The notes: generated by a model not told the origin, from the sequence alone. DNA of 56,610 nt from Sphingomonas sp. (GCA_025980335.1 JAICXO010000002.1:1-56610); one strand, 5' to 3'; shown: positions 33,118 through 43,530, numbered from the stretch's first letter. Made by a program: numbers and translations.

Positions 33118-34515
33118 TCAACTTTGTAGGTAACGGCGCTCCAGCATTGCGAATACCGCGCGCAATCCGAGCGCGTCGCCACCCTTCGGGCGGCCGGGCT
33201 TCCCGGGGTCGCGCCAAGCCCAGGTGTCGAGGTGGGCCCACGGAATTTGCGAAGGGACGAAGCGGCGGAGGAACAGGGCCGCATAGATGGCGCCGGCCAT
33301 CGCATTGCCCGACGTGTTCGCAAGGTCGGCGATGCTGCTCTTCAGATCGTCATCGTAAGAGTCCCACAAGGGCAGGCGCCAGAGCGGATCGTCGACTTCG
33401 CGCGCGGCGGCTTCGAGATCGGCAGCGAGATCGTCGCGGTTCATGAACGTCGCCGGAAGGTCGGGACCGAGCGCGGTCCGGGCAGCGCCCGTGAGGGTCG
33501 CGAAGTCGACGATCAGCTCGGGGTTGGCTTCCGCGGCTTTCGCCAGCGCGTCGGCGAGAATGAGCCGGCCTTCGGCGTCGGTATTGTCGACCTCGACGAA
33601 CAGGCCCTTGCGCGACTTGACGATATCGCCGGGCCGGTAGGAGGCGCCCGAGACCGCATTCTCGACCGCCGGGATGAGCAGGTGGAGGCGGATCGGCAGG
33701 CGGTTCTCGACTACGAGGTGGGCGAGCGCGAGCGCATGCGCGGCGCCGCCCATGTCCTTCTTCATCCACCGCATCCACGCGGGTTGCTTCAGGTCGAGGC
33801 CGCCCGTGTCGAAGACGACGCCTTTGCCGACGATCGCCACGCGCGGGTGGTCGGGCTTGCCCCATTCGAGCTCGATCAGGCGCGGGCCCCGCTGCGGCGT
33901 GGCGCCCCCGCCGACGGCCGCGATCAGCGGATACCCCTCCGAGAGCTCGGCGCCGCTGGTGACCGTGAGTTGCGCCGCGGAACGCTTGGCAAGGTCCGAG
34001 ACGGCCTGCTCGATCTCGGCCGGGCCGAGGTCCGCGGCGGGCGTGTTCACGAGATCGCGGACGAGCGCAGTGGCCTGCGCGAGCCTTACGACCGCGTCGA
34101 TTTTTGCTGCGTCGCCGGTGACGAGCACCCGCGGCCCCTGCTCGGCATCGTCCTTCTTCGAGCGGTACGCATCGAAGCGGTGCTGCGCGAGCAGCCAGCC
34201 CAGTGCGGCTCGTCCGGGTTCGGCGTCGACAAGCTTGTAGGTTCCCTCCGGCAGCTTCTCGGCGAGCGCGGCGAGGCACCAGGGCGAGAGCGCGCCGGCG
34301 TCCTTGACCGCGGCAACCAGCTCGAAATCGCCGCCGCGAGGCAGGATGACGAACGATCCCGCAGCCTTTTCGTCGAACCGCTGCGCTTCGATGAGCACAC
34401 GATCCTCGGGCGGACGCTTGGTGATCCAGCTGCCGAAACTCTCCTTGTCGACGAAGTGGATCGGCCGGGCGGCCTGGCCGCGGTCGGCGGTGAGTAGCGA
34501 AGCGAAGTCGGTCAT
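33118..34515 (-). CDS. Leucyl aminopeptidase (M17 family)
   Basis: 465 residues. The C-terminal catalytic domain shows VAIVGKGVVFDTGGLDLKQPAWM, DMGGAAHALALAHLV and the M17 signature NTDAEGRLILADAL, so the two-metal centre and catalytic Lys/Arg are in place. The N-terminal domain is poorly conserved, as usual. It removes N-terminal residues from peptides in the cytosol. In other sphingomonads I recall a C40 peptidase next to this gene; here only an SH3 remnant is found, beyond an intervening MarR gene. Confidence 0.93.
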   Translation of the reverse strand: MTDFASLLTADRGQAARPIHFVDKESFGSWITKRPPEDRVLIEAQRFDEKAAGSFVILPRGGDFELVAAVKDAGALSPWCLAALAEKLPEGTYKLVDAEPGRAALGWLLAQHRFDAYRSKKDDAEQGPRVLVTGDAAKIDAVVRLAQATALVRDLVNTPAADLGPAEIEQAVSDLAKRSAAQLTVTSGAELSEGYPLIAAVGGGATPQRGPRLIELEWGKPDHPRVAIVGKGVVFDTGGLDLKQPAWMRWMKKDMGGAAHALALAHLVVENRLPIRLHLLIPAVENAVSGASYRPGDIVKSRKGLFVEVDNTDAEGRLILADALAKAAEANPELIVDFATLTGAARTALGPDLPATFMNRDDLAADLEAAAREVDDPLWRLPLWDSYDDDLKSSIADLANTSGNAMAGAIYAALFLRRFVPSQIPWAHLDTWAWRDPGKPGRPKGGDALGLRAVFAMLERRYLQS

Positions 34516-34638
34516 TGGCGGCTCTCTAGCGGCGAATCCGGCTCAGGCGAAGGGTGCGGGCCCATTGCGGACTTCAGGTTCGTGCGACACAACAGCTGTG
34601 ACGCGGCGGTGCCGGCGCATTGGGGAGGGGAGAAGACG

Positions 34639-36804
34639 ATGGTCGAACGCGGCATCAACGCGAGCAATTCCATAACGATGCGTCGCTGGTGCGGAGCGCT
34701 GCTGGCCTGCAGCGCGCTGTGCGTTTCGCCTGCATCTGCGCAAGCGCCCGCGAGCAGCGGCACGTTCACGATGGAACAGGTGCTCGCTTATCCGTTCGTG
34801 CCGGAGATCGATGCTGCGGAAAAAGGCAATGCGATCGCGTTCGTGCGCGTGCTCAAGGGCGTGCGCAACGTGTGGGTCGCCGATGGACCCGCATTCGAGC
34901 CGCGGCAGGTGACGCGCTACACGGCGGACGACGGGCAGGAGATCACCCAGCTCACCTTCTCGCCCGACGGCAAGCACCTCGTCTATGTCCGCGGCGGCGA
35001 CCATGACGCGAACTGGGAGGCGAAGCTTCCTCCGGACCCCGATTCTTCGACCACCGAACCGGTGGTCACCATCTGGGCCGTGCAGCTTTCGGGCGGTGCG
35101 CCGATCAAGGTGGCCGAGGGCGATGCGCCGGCAATCTCTTCGCGCGGCGAACTCGCCTATGTGAACGACAAGCAGGTGTGGACGGCGTCGCTCACAGGCA
35201 AGGGCAAGCCCAAGCGGCTGTTCTTCGATCGCGGCGACGACGGCACGCTGAAATGGTCGCCCGATGGCGCGAAGCTCGCCTTCGTTTCCGATCGCGACGG
35301 CGATCACAGCTTCATCGGCGTGTACGATCTAAAGACCAAGGCGCTGACCTATCTCGCGCCCTCGACCGACCTCGACGGATATCCGACCTGGTCGCCGGAC
35401 GGAATGCGCATCGCCTTTGCGCGAGTGCCCGGAAAGGGCGGCGCGCCGAAGCCGCTCCTCAAGCAAACTCCCGAACCCTTTTCCTTGTGGGTGGCCGATG
35501 TCGCGAGCGGACGAGCGAGCCGCGTGTGGCAGAGCCCGGACACGCTTCGCGGCTCATTCCCCGAAACCGCGGGAGAGGTGAACCTCAACTGGGCCGACGG
35601 CGATCGCCTGGTGTTTCTCGCCGATCTCGACAATTGGCCGCACCTTTACTCAGTGCCCGCGACGGGCGGAGCGCCGCTGCTGCTGACGCCCGGCGATTAC
35701 ATGGTCGAGCATGTGGCGATGAGCCGCGATCGCAAATCGGTGCTCTACGACGCGAACACCGGGACGACGGCGGACGACAATGATCGTCGCCACCTGTTCC
35801 GGGTGCCGGTCGATGCAGCGGCGCCGGTCGCGCTGACCAGCGGAACCAGCCTCGAATGGTCTCCGGTTGCGGCGAGCCCGACGGAGGTTGCCTTCATCGA
35901 TGCGGGCCCGAAGGCGCCGCCCTCGGTTTCCGAGGTCGGCATGGACGGAAGCGGGGTTCGCGATCTCGGCGCGGGCGCCGTCCCGAAGGAATTCCCGGAA
36001 AACCAGCTCATCGTTCCACGCGCCGTCAGCTTCAAGGCGGCGGACGGCTGGACCATCCAGGGCCAGTTGTTCGACAATGGCGACGGCACCCGCAAGCCGG
36101 GGATCATCTTCGTCCATGGGGGTCCGCCGCGGCAGATGCTGCTCGGCTGGCACTACATGGATTATTACAGCAACAGCTATGCGGTGAACCAATATCTCGC
36201 CAATCACGGTTATGCCGTGCTCTCGGTGAACTACCGGCTCGGCATCGGCTACGGCCACGACTTCCATCATCCGGATCATGCCGGCGCCGCGGGAGCGGCC
36301 GAATATCAGGACGTCGTCGCGGGCGCGAAATATCTGCAGGCGCTGCCGGACGTCGATCCCGCCAAGATCGGCATCTGGGGCGGTTCCTACGGCGGCTATC
36401 TCACCGCAATGGGCCTCGCCCGCAACTCCGACATCTTCAAGGCCGGAGTCGACATGCACGGCGTGCACGACTGGTCGAGCTTCCTCGAGGTCTGGGTCGG
36501 AAAGCAGCCCAAGCGCTACGAGAAGGGCGACCTCGACGAAGCGATGAAAGTGGCGTTCGAGTCCTCGCCCATCGCCAGCATGGACGGGTGGAGGTCGCCG
36601 GTGCTGTTGATCCAGGGCGACGACGACCGCAATGTCCCGTTCGCGCAGACGATCGACCTGGCGCGCCGACTAGAGAAGCGCCACCTACCGTTCGAGCAAT
36701 TCGTGATCCCGAACGAGATCCACGGGTTCCTCAGGTCGCACTCGTGGCTCGCGGCGGATACTGCGACGGCGGACTTCTTCGCTCGGACGCTACCCGCGCA
36801 ATAG
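34639..36804 (+). CDS. Exported S9 family (prolyl-oligopeptidase-type) peptidase
   Basis: 721 residues from ATG 34639, behind GGGGAGGGGAG. A signal peptide (MRRWCGALLACSALCVSPASAQA) starts after a 13-residue extension. The beta-propeller has WD-like TolB blades (QLTFSPDGKHLVYVRGG, LKWSPDGAKLAFVSDRDGD, YPTWSPDGMRIAF); the alpha/beta hydrolase has Ser583 (WGGSYGGYL), Asp663 (QGDDDRNV) and His695 (NEIHGF). It should cleave peptides in the periplasm, perhaps as a dipeptidyl-peptidase IV-like enzyme. Its stop is 17 bases from the convergent GH92 gene, with a 7-bp hairpin at 36813-36834 spanning the ends. Confidence 0.92.
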   Translation: MVERGINASNSITMRRWCGALLACSALCVSPASAQAPASSGTFTMEQVLAYPFVPEIDAAEKGNAIAFVRVLKGVRNVWVADGPAFEPRQVTRYTADDGQEITQLTFSPDGKHLVYVRGGDHDANWEAKLPPDPDSSTTEPVVTIWAVQLSGGAPIKVAEGDAPAISSRGELAYVNDKQVWTASLTGKGKPKRLFFDRGDDGTLKWSPDGAKLAFVSDRDGDHSFIGVYDLKTKALTYLAPSTDLDGYPTWSPDGMRIAFARVPGKGGAPKPLLKQTPEPFSLWVADVASGRASRVWQSPDTLRGSFPETAGEVNLNWADGDRLVFLADLDNWPHLYSVPATGGAPLLLTPGDYMVEHVAMSRDRKSVLYDANTGTTADDNDRRHLFRVPVDAAAPVALTSGTSLEWSPVAASPTEVAFIDAGPKAPPSVSEVGMDGSGVRDLGAGAVPKEFPENQLIVPRAVSFKAADGWTIQGQLFDNGDGTRKPGIIFVHGGPPRQMLLGWHYMDYYSNSYAVNQYLANHGYAVLSVNYRLGIGYGHDFHHPDHAGAAGAAEYQDVVAGAKYLQALPDVDPAKIGIWGGSYGGYLTAMGLARNSDIFKAGVDMHGVHDWSSFLEVWVGKQPKRYEKGDLDEAMKVAFESSPIASMDGWRSPVLLIQGDDDRNVPFAQTIDLARRLEKRHLPFEQFVIPNEIHGFLRSHSWLAADTATADFFARTLPAQ

Positions 36805-36821
36805 GATTGTCTCGGGCCGCG

Positions 36822-39200
36822 CTACTTCGGCCCGTAGGATGGCGGAGCGTCGCCGGGCCCTGATCCCCACTTGTCATCCGGCGCTGACGAAAGAGTGAAG
36901 CGCAGCTCGCCGCCATGGCGGACGAAATCGTCGCTGAGCCAGGGGCGGGTGGTCGTGCGGCCGTTCACGACCAGTGAGTGGACGTACGGCGCGTCGGAGG
37001 CGGCGCCTGCCGCGACGATGTGGATCGGCGCTCCGGGCCGGTCGATGCGGATGTCGGGGAACAATGGGCTTCCGACGACCAGGTCCGCTCGGCCCGGATA
37101 TAGCGGGTAGACGCCCATGGCGGCCCAGACATACCAGGAGGACATCTCGCCGAGATCGTCGTTGCCGGAAATTCCGTTCGGGCTGTTGGTCCAGATTCGC
37201 CGCATCGCTTCGCGCACGACTGCCTGAGTCTTCCACGGCGCCGCGGCGAAATCGTACAGCCAGGGCGAGGCGACGGACGGTTCGTTGTCGAGCTCGGCGT
37301 GGAGCGGTCCGGCCTTGGTCACCGCCCAGTGCCCGTCGGAATCGCGAAAGAAGCTGTCGAGAGCGGCGAGCGCCCTGTCGCGACCGCCGAGCGCGTCGAA
37401 CAGGCCGGCAGGATCGAACGGCACCATCCAGCGATATACGGCGCCGCTGCCTTCGACGAACTCGTCGTCGGATTCCGGGTCGAACGCGGGCCAGCTGCCG
37501 TCGGCGTTGCGCGGCTGGATGTAGCCGGACCCGCGGTTGAACAGGTTGCGCCACCAGCCGGAGCGATCGAGGAAGCGCCGCTCATTCGCTTTGTCGCCGG
37601 CGAAGCGCGCGAGCTGCGCAACCGCGAAATCCGCGGCGGCGAGCTCGAGCGTATCGGCGGCCGAGCCCCAGCCCGGCGCGCCGACAGGCATGTAATGGAG
37701 CTTCAGCCACTGATCGAGCCCGGGCCGCTCCCCGACGCACAGTACCGGGCAGCCGGCGCGGCTGAGGTCGTTGGCGGTCGGGATCGTCGCGGCCCTAAGC
37801 AGTGATGCGTACGCGGCATGCAGATCGAAATCGCGGCCGCCGAACGCGTAGATCGCGGCGACCGCCGGCGCGGCAGGGTCGCCGTTCATGACGCCGGTCG
37901 CGCCGGTCAGATGAGTCCAGCGGTCCCACTGACCGCCGTACTGGTCGGCCTGGTTGAGCAGCGACTGGGCGAAGTCCGAGCCGACCTTCGGGTCGAGCAA
38001 GGTAACCAGCTGAACCTGGGAGCGGTAGACGTCCCAGCCGGAGAAATTCGCATATTGGACCGTCTGCTTGGGGCCGACGCGGTGGACCTGCCCGTCCATG
38101 CCGCGATAGCGGCCGTCGACGTCGCTGGTGACGCTCGGATCGATCAGCGCGTGGTAGAGCGCGGTGGTGAAGACGGTGCGCTCGTCCGGCGTGCCCCCGG
38201 TGATCGCGATGCGGCCGAGCTGTTCGTTCCATGCGGCGCGCGCGGCGGCGCGGCTTGCGTCGAGGGTCGTGCCTTCGGGGCTCTCCTTGTCGAGGTTCGC
38301 GCGGGCGCCGGCCTCGTCGACATAGGAGATGCCGATTCGCATCGTGACGGTCGGCGACTTGGCGGGATCGAAGCTGATCCATCCGCCCGAGCCCTTGCCG
38401 GCGACCGGGAAGCCGTCCTCGCCATAGCCGGTGCCGCCGTGCGCCTCGGTGCCGCCGGGGCTCACTGCCGCATCGGTCCAGGTGCCGCCAGTCGTGAAAT
38501 CCCGATCGAAGACGGCGACGAAGTGGAGCGTGTAATAACTGTGGTGCCGGTCGGGCGAGAGATAGCCGCAGAAATTCCCGCTGGTGACGCTGCCCGTCAC
38601 CATTCGATGCGCAGGATCGATACGGATGCTCGCGCCGCTCGATCCCACCTCCGTGTCCGACGTGCGGAAGAGCAAGTTTGCGGGCTTGTCCGCGGGAAAA
38701 GTGAAGCGCGCGATGCCCGTGCGAAGCGTCGCCGACAGGTCGACATCGACCCCGTTGCCGAGCTCGACCGAGTAAGCGCCGGGACTAGCCTGTTCCTTCG
38801 CGTGATCGAGGTAGGCGGCGTAGAGATTGGGCGCGAGCGACGGCGAGGCCTTGATCTCGCGCGTGACCGGCATGACCGGGATATCGCCGCCGGCGCCCGC
38901 GCAGCCGCTGCCCGAAACATGCGCGAGGCCGAAGCCGCGCACGCCGTTGGACCGATATTCGTATCCGCCAGGCGCAGCGACGACCAGGCCGCTTCCGGGG
39001 AGCGGAGTTTCCTCGGGGCTGAACGACACCATTCCGAAGGGCAGGGTCGCGCCCGGGAAGACGTTGCCGCCGTTGGTCGTGCCGATGAACGGATTGACCA
39101 GCGCCGCCGGATCGTCCGCCTGCTGCGCCGCGGTTGCGGAAGCGGCGAAGATCAGCACGGCGCCGGCGATCATGCGATTGAGGGCGACCCAGGTCTTCAT
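36822..39200 (-). CDS. GH92 family alpha-mannosidase-like glycoside hydrolase
   Basis: 792 residues from ATG 39200, with a signal peptide (MIAGAVLIFAASATAAQQA). The mature start VNPFIGTTNGGNVFPGATLPFGMVSFSPEE and ANFSGWDVYRSQVQLVTLLDPKVGSDFAQSLLNQADQYGG are characteristic of GH92. The C-terminal GNDDLGEMSSWYVWAAMGVYPLYPGRADLVVGSPLF carries the conserved acid/base region. GH92 enzymes are Ca2+-dependent exo-alpha-mannosidases acting on alpha-1,2, 1,3 or 1,4 mannose. No PUL, TonB receptor or transporter is adjacent, so it looks like a stand-alone secreted enzyme. Confidence 0.93.
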   Translation of the reverse strand: MKTWVALNRMIAGAVLIFAASATAAQQADDPAALVNPFIGTTNGGNVFPGATLPFGMVSFSPEETPLPGSGLVVAAPGGYEYRSNGVRGFGLAHVSGSGCAGAGGDIPVMPVTREIKASPSLAPNLYAAYLDHAKEQASPGAYSVELGNGVDVDLSATLRTGIARFTFPADKPANLLFRTSDTEVGSSGASIRIDPAHRMVTGSVTSGNFCGYLSPDRHHSYYTLHFVAVFDRDFTTGGTWTDAAVSPGGTEAHGGTGYGEDGFPVAGKGSGGWISFDPAKSPTVTMRIGISYVDEAGARANLDKESPEGTTLDASRAAARAAWNEQLGRIAITGGTPDERTVFTTALYHALIDPSVTSDVDGRYRGMDGQVHRVGPKQTVQYANFSGWDVYRSQVQLVTLLDPKVGSDFAQSLLNQADQYGGQWDRWTHLTGATGVMNGDPAAPAVAAIYAFGGRDFDLHAAYASLLRAATIPTANDLSRAGCPVLCVGERPGLDQWLKLHYMPVGAPGWGSAADTLELAAADFAVAQLARFAGDKANERRFLDRSGWWRNLFNRGSGYIQPRNADGSWPAFDPESDDEFVEGSGAVYRWMVPFDPAGLFDALGGRDRALAALDSFFRDSDGHWAVTKAGPLHAELDNEPSVASPWLYDFAAAPWKTQAVVREAMRRIWTNSPNGISGNDDLGEMSSWYVWAAMGVYPLYPGRADLVVGSPLFPDIRIDRPGAPIHIVAAGAASDAPYVHSLVVNGRTTTRPWLSDDFVRHGGELRFTLSSAPDDKWGSGPGDAPPSYGPK

Positions 39201-39272
39201 AGGGTCGCTGCCGTAACAGATCGCCGGACCCTGTGAACAGGTGCGCCGCTCTGCGCGGCGCAACGCGTCGGA

Positions 39273-39461
39273 TCAGCTCTCGAGCTCGCCTGTCCGCATT
39301 GGTGCCCGGACGAAGGTCACGCGTCCGGCGGTCGCATCCTCGATCAGCCGTTCGTATTCGTCCGCGAGCTGCTCATGGATGTTGCGCGCGATGTGGGATG
39401 TCGCCGCCTTTGCGCGGCTCCTTTCCGTTTGCTGCCGGAGGAACAGGTAATTGATGTCCAC
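39273..39461 (-). CDS. Small conserved protein (MDINYL family)
   Basis: 62 residues from GTG 39461, with GGAG nine bases upstream. It starts MDINYLFLRQQTERSRAKAA and continues as a single amphipathic helix, SHIARNIHEQLADEYERLIEDA. I recall proteins with the same MDINYL-RQQ start in many sphingomonad genomes, which supports it being real. No function is known. It sits alone between GH92 and a serine hydrolase. Confidence 0.7.
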   Translation of the reverse strand: MDINYLFLRQQTERSRAKAATSHIARNIHEQLADEYERLIEDATAGRVTFVRAPMRTGELES

Positions 39462-39615
39462 GCGTGGTTCTCCGTCTTGTGCCTGGCCCTGTCGCGCACA
39501 GCCAATGCCGAAGGCGCGTGAACGGCAGATGACGGAAGAGTCGGCTGGACGACTGACGGTTGTTGGTCGTCGCTGAATCGTTTTTCGCCGGTCGTGACCT
39601 CGACGGCGGCTCAGC

Positions 39616-41010
39616 TCATTTGAGCATGATCATGAACTGTTCCCAGCGGCCGTTCGCGCCCGGCTCTGCGTAGGTCACCAGCGAGAGTTCCTTCCCGCCC
39701 GCGTAGTGGATCGTGTAGTTGCGATTGACGAAGCCGCCGCGCAGGAGCGGGTCGCGGTCGATCGTGATCGACGTGGGCTCGCCCAGCGGCGCGAGGCTGC
39801 TCCGGTAATCGCCGAGCGTGGTCGGGTTGAAATAGTAGTTGAGGTTCGGCGTGAACTTCGAGCGGTCGGGCGTGCCGGTGATCAGCGCATCGTAGGTCGC
39901 GCGCACGTCTTCGAGGCGGTTTCCCTCCGAGGTCAACGCCGGCTCCGGATTGTCGAGGACGATCTTCTCGATCCCCGAGGTCAGCGTGTCCGCCGCGCCG
40001 GAGAAATCTGCGTTGGTGAAGACGATGATCGCGTCGCGGGTGTCGGGATAGACGGTGTTCTGGGTGAGGAAGCCGACCGCCTCGCCGCCGTGGTCGATCA
40101 CGTGCCGTTCGCGCTCGTAGCGGTTGTAGACTCCGAGCCCGTAGCCGTTGGTGCGGCCGTCGGTGCGCAGCACGGGCGTCTCCTGCTCGACCCAGTCGCG
40201 CTCCGGGATGAATGCCCGGTCCATGCGTGCGATGTCCCACTTGGCGAGATCGGCGGCAGTCATCGACAGCTCGCCGGCGGCATAGAGCCAGCCGCGGCCG
40301 GGCTGCTGCGCGACCCGCACCGGCCCGAGCGCGAAGCGGTGATATCCGGCCGGAAAGGCGGGCGTGTTGGTGTCGTCCTGATCGCGGACGCTTGCCATTC
40401 CGAGCGGGTCGAAGATCTTGCGGTGGAGATAGGTGAGGAGCGGCTGTCCGCTGACCTTCTCGGCGATCATCCCGGCGACGACGTAACCGGTGTTGCTGTA
40501 CTGCCAGCGCGTGCCCGGCTGGAAATCGAGCGGCTTCTTTGCCCATTTGTCGACGATGTGCTGCGGAGTGGTCGGCTTCTCCATGTCGATGAAAGAATAA
40601 TCCTGGGGCCAGAAGTCCTCGAGGCCGGACTCGTGGCTGAGGAGCTCGCGGATGGTGATCTTGTCGCCCTCGGTGATGCCGGGGATGAACTTCGCCACAT
40701 GATCGTCGAGGCTGAGCTTGCCCTCGTCGCGCAGGAGAAGCAGCGCCATCGCCGTGAACTGCTTCGAGTTGGACGCGATCTGGTACGGCTGGTCCGGCCG
40801 GGCGGCGAGACCCTCGTTCGCTTTCCCATAGGCCTTGTTGAAGACGAGCTTGCCGTCGCGGACAATCGCGACCTCCGCTGCGGGCACGCCGGTATCCGCG
40901 AGCGTGCTCGTGACCAGCTGGTCGATCTGGGAGACCTCGGCCGGGGTGACCGGCTGTGCGGCGGCGGGGACAGCGATGAGCGTCAGGAGCGCGGCTGATG
41001 TACGGAGCAT
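39616..41010 (-). CDS. Exported serine hydrolase, beta-lactamase/class C-like
   Basis: 464 residues with a signal peptide (MLRTSAALLTLIAVPAAAQ). Active-site motifs are Ser80-x-x-Lys83 (QIASNSKQFTAMALLLLRDEGKL), the Tyr-x-Asn triad in RWQYSNTGYVVAGMIAEKVSG, and HGGEAVGF near residue 330 in the place of the KTG box. This is the esterase/DD-peptidase/beta-lactamase class C fold; such proteins are more often peptidases or esterases than resistance enzymes. A C-terminal beta domain follows. Divergent from the PQQ dehydrogenase gene, across 147 bases. Confidence 0.9.
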   Translation of the reverse strand: MLRTSAALLTLIAVPAAAQPVTPAEVSQIDQLVTSTLADTGVPAAEVAIVRDGKLVFNKAYGKANEGLAARPDQPYQIASNSKQFTAMALLLLRDEGKLSLDDHVAKFIPGITEGDKITIRELLSHESGLEDFWPQDYSFIDMEKPTTPQHIVDKWAKKPLDFQPGTRWQYSNTGYVVAGMIAEKVSGQPLLTYLHRKIFDPLGMASVRDQDDTNTPAFPAGYHRFALGPVRVAQQPGRGWLYAAGELSMTAADLAKWDIARMDRAFIPERDWVEQETPVLRTDGRTNGYGLGVYNRYERERHVIDHGGEAVGFLTQNTVYPDTRDAIIVFTNADFSGAADTLTSGIEKIVLDNPEPALTSEGNRLEDVRATYDALITGTPDRSKFTPNLNYYFNPTTLGDYRSSLAPLGEPTSITIDRDPLLRGGFVNRNYTIHYAGGKELSLVTYAEPGANGRWEQFMIMLK

Positions 41011-41157
41011 GGCGCCAGCTAGGTCGGCGGCTGTCGGCCGTAAAGGCGCGGGCTGGTCAAAAGCGGTAATCTTCCGCGCTTTTGACGGACGATGATCGAT
41101 GGAACGTTGCGGGTAAGTAGCCCGTTACCCTGCCGCGACGCGACAGGGAGACAGGGC

Positions 41158-43530
41158 ATGAGAGGCAGCTGGGCTGCGATCGTCCTCGCAATCGTGATGG
41201 CGATCATCGGGATCGTGCTGACGATCGGCGGGATCTGGCTCGTCGTCCTTGGCGGGTCGGTTTACTACCTCATCGCGGGAATCGCGATGCTCGCCTCCGC
41301 CTGGTTCCTGTTCCGCGGACGGCTGCTCGGCGGGTGGATCTACGTCGCCTTGTTCATCCTCTCGGCCGTGTGGGGATTTGCCGAATCCGGAAGCGACGCC
41401 TGGGCGATGGTGCCGTGGCTGATCGCGCCGCTGGTGATCCTCGTCTGGACGTTGCTCGTGATGCCGACCCTCACCGCCGCGCCGAGGCGCTGGCACTGGG
41501 CGTGGGTCGGGGTCGTCGTCGGAGTCCTGTTCGTGGCAATCAGCTTCGCGGTGCTCGGCACCAGCGGCGGCACCGCCGTAGCCGCGCTTCCGGCGCAAGC
41601 CTCGCCCGGGATGAACGACCCGTCGGTGACGCCAACCGGCGCGCAATGGACCGCTTATGGCGGGACGAACGCGGCGTGGCGCTTCTCGCCGCTGACACAG
41701 ATCGCTCCCGGCAACGTCGGCAAGCTCCGGAAGGCGTGGGAGGTCCATCTCGGCGGACAACCGAGCAACGCCGATTACGCGAAACTCTACGGGACCGAGA
41801 ACACGCCGCTGAAGGTCGGCAATCTCCTCTACACCTGCAACGCGACCAACCAGATCATCGCGCTCGACGCGGCGAGCGGAAAGCCGGTGTGGCGGGTCGA
41901 TCCGCATGTGGCGAACGTGTGGATTCCATACACCACGGCATGCCGCGGCGTGTCCTACTACCAAGTTCCCGGGGCCGCGCCGAACAGCATGTGCGCCGGA
42001 CGGATCATCGAAGGAACGATGGACTCGCGATTGATCGAGGTCGACGCGCTGACCGGCAAGCCGTGCACCGAATTCAACGGCACGGGGCAGCAGGACACCA
42101 AGATCGGCATGGGCTGGGCGCCCCCGGGCTCGGTCGGGATCAACTCGCCGCCGCCGGTCATCCGCGGAATCATCGTCGTCGGGCACCAGGTGCTCGACGG
42201 ACAATGCCGTTGCGCTCCCTCGGGCGTGATCCAGGGCTTCGATGCGAAGACGGGCAAGCTCGCCTGGGCGTGGGACATGCAGCATCCGGACTGGACCGGC
42301 TATCCGCCCAAGGGGCAGACCTGGGCGCGCGGTACGCCGAACAGCTGGTCGATCAGCGCCGGAGACGAGAAGCTCGGCCTCGTCTATGTGCCGACCGGCA
42401 ACGTCGCGGACGATTATATTTCGGCTGGCCGAACGCCGCTCGAAAACGCCTACAACAGCTCGATCGTCGCGATCGACGTCACCACCGGAAAGCCGAGGTG
42501 GAGCTTCCAGACCGTCAAGATGGACGTGTGGGACTATGACATCGGCAGTCAGCCGAGCCTGATCGACTATCACGGAACGCCGGCGCTGCTGGTCGCGTCG
42601 AAGCAGGGCGACCTTTATGTCCTCGACCGGGCGACCGGCAAACCGCTCGCGCCGGTTGGCACGATCAAGGCCCCCCAGAGCGGGGTCGAGCCGAACCTCC
42701 GTTCGCCGACGCAGATCGTGTCGCTGTGGAACACGCTGAGGAAGCCCGAACTCAGGGAATCGGACATGTGGGGGATGTCGCCGATCGACCAGATGATCTG
42801 CCGAATTCAGTATCGCACCGCCGATTACCGCGGCTTCTACACGCCGCCGCGCGTCGACAAATACACGGTCGAATATCCCGGCTACAACGGCGGCAGCGAC
42901 TGGGGCAGCCTGTCGATCGATCCGATCCGCGGCGTCGCCATCGCCAATTACAACGACATGCCGAACTACGTGAAGCTGGTCCCGCGCGCCAAGGCGAATG
43001 CCAAGGGCATCGTCCCGCGCTTCGCGACCAGCACCCCACCGAGCAAGCCGCACCAGATCGACCCGCAATGGGGCGTCAAATATGCAGTCAACGTCAATGC
43101 CGGCTGGCGGATGCCGTTCACCAAGCTGATGTGCAAGCGCCCGCCCTACGGCGGAATCCGCGCGATCGACATCGCGACCGGGAAGACCCTGTGGGACCGC
43201 CCGCTCGGCACCGCCCGCCGCAACGGGCCGTTCACCCTGCCGACGCTGCTGCCGTTCACGATCGGGACCCCGAACAACGGCGGCGCAGTCACGACGGCGA
43301 GCGGGCTGATCTTCATCGCCGCCGCCACCGACGATTTGCTGCGGGCGATCGACGAGCGCACCGGCAAAGTGGTGTGGTCGGTGCCGCTGCCGGCCGGCGG
43401 ACAGGCGACGCCGATGATCTACCAGCAGAACGGGCGCGAATATCTGGTGATCTTCGCCGGCGGCCACCACTTCATGGAAACGCCGATGGGCGACAGCCTG
43501 ATTGCCTACGCGCTTCCGAACGGCGGCTGA
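41158..43530 (+). CDS. Membrane-bound PQQ-dependent dehydrogenase (glucose/quinate/shikimate family)
   Basis: 790 residues from ATG 41158 (GGGAGACAGG before). The frame is open upstream but this start gives the expected five N-terminal TM helices (residues 5-145), followed by a periplasmic eight-bladed propeller with WTAYGGTNAAWRFSPLTQI, CRGVSYY, WDYDIGSQPSLIDY and GGAVTTASGLIFIAAATDD. The family oxidises D-glucose, quinate or shikimate in the periplasm and passes electrons to ubiquinone. The specific sugar or acid cannot be decided by eye. PQQ synthesis genes are not in the window. Confidence 0.92.
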   Translation: MRGSWAAIVLAIVMAIIGIVLTIGGIWLVVLGGSVYYLIAGIAMLASAWFLFRGRLLGGWIYVALFILSAVWGFAESGSDAWAMVPWLIAPLVILVWTLLVMPTLTAAPRRWHWAWVGVVVGVLFVAISFAVLGTSGGTAVAALPAQASPGMNDPSVTPTGAQWTAYGGTNAAWRFSPLTQIAPGNVGKLRKAWEVHLGGQPSNADYAKLYGTENTPLKVGNLLYTCNATNQIIALDAASGKPVWRVDPHVANVWIPYTTACRGVSYYQVPGAAPNSMCAGRIIEGTMDSRLIEVDALTGKPCTEFNGTGQQDTKIGMGWAPPGSVGINSPPPVIRGIIVVGHQVLDGQCRCAPSGVIQGFDAKTGKLAWAWDMQHPDWTGYPPKGQTWARGTPNSWSISAGDEKLGLVYVPTGNVADDYISAGRTPLENAYNSSIVAIDVTTGKPRWSFQTVKMDVWDYDIGSQPSLIDYHGTPALLVASKQGDLYVLDRATGKPLAPVGTIKAPQSGVEPNLRSPTQIVSLWNTLRKPELRESDMWGMSPIDQMICRIQYRTADYRGFYTPPRVDKYTVEYPGYNGGSDWGSLSIDPIRGVAIANYNDMPNYVKLVPRAKANAKGIVPRFATSTPPSKPHQIDPQWGVKYAVNVNAGWRMPFTKLMCKRPPYGGIRAIDIATGKTLWDRPLGTARRNGPFTLPTLLPFTIGTPNNGGAVTTASGLIFIAAATDDLLRAIDERTGKVVWSVPLPAGGQATPMIYQQNGREYLVIFAGGHHFMETPMGDSLIAYALPNGG

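Noticed and set aside
39616-41010. Antibiotic resistance beta-lactamase
   Set aside because: The SxxK/YxN fold is shared by many esterases and peptidases; length and lack of the KTG box give no support for a resistance role.
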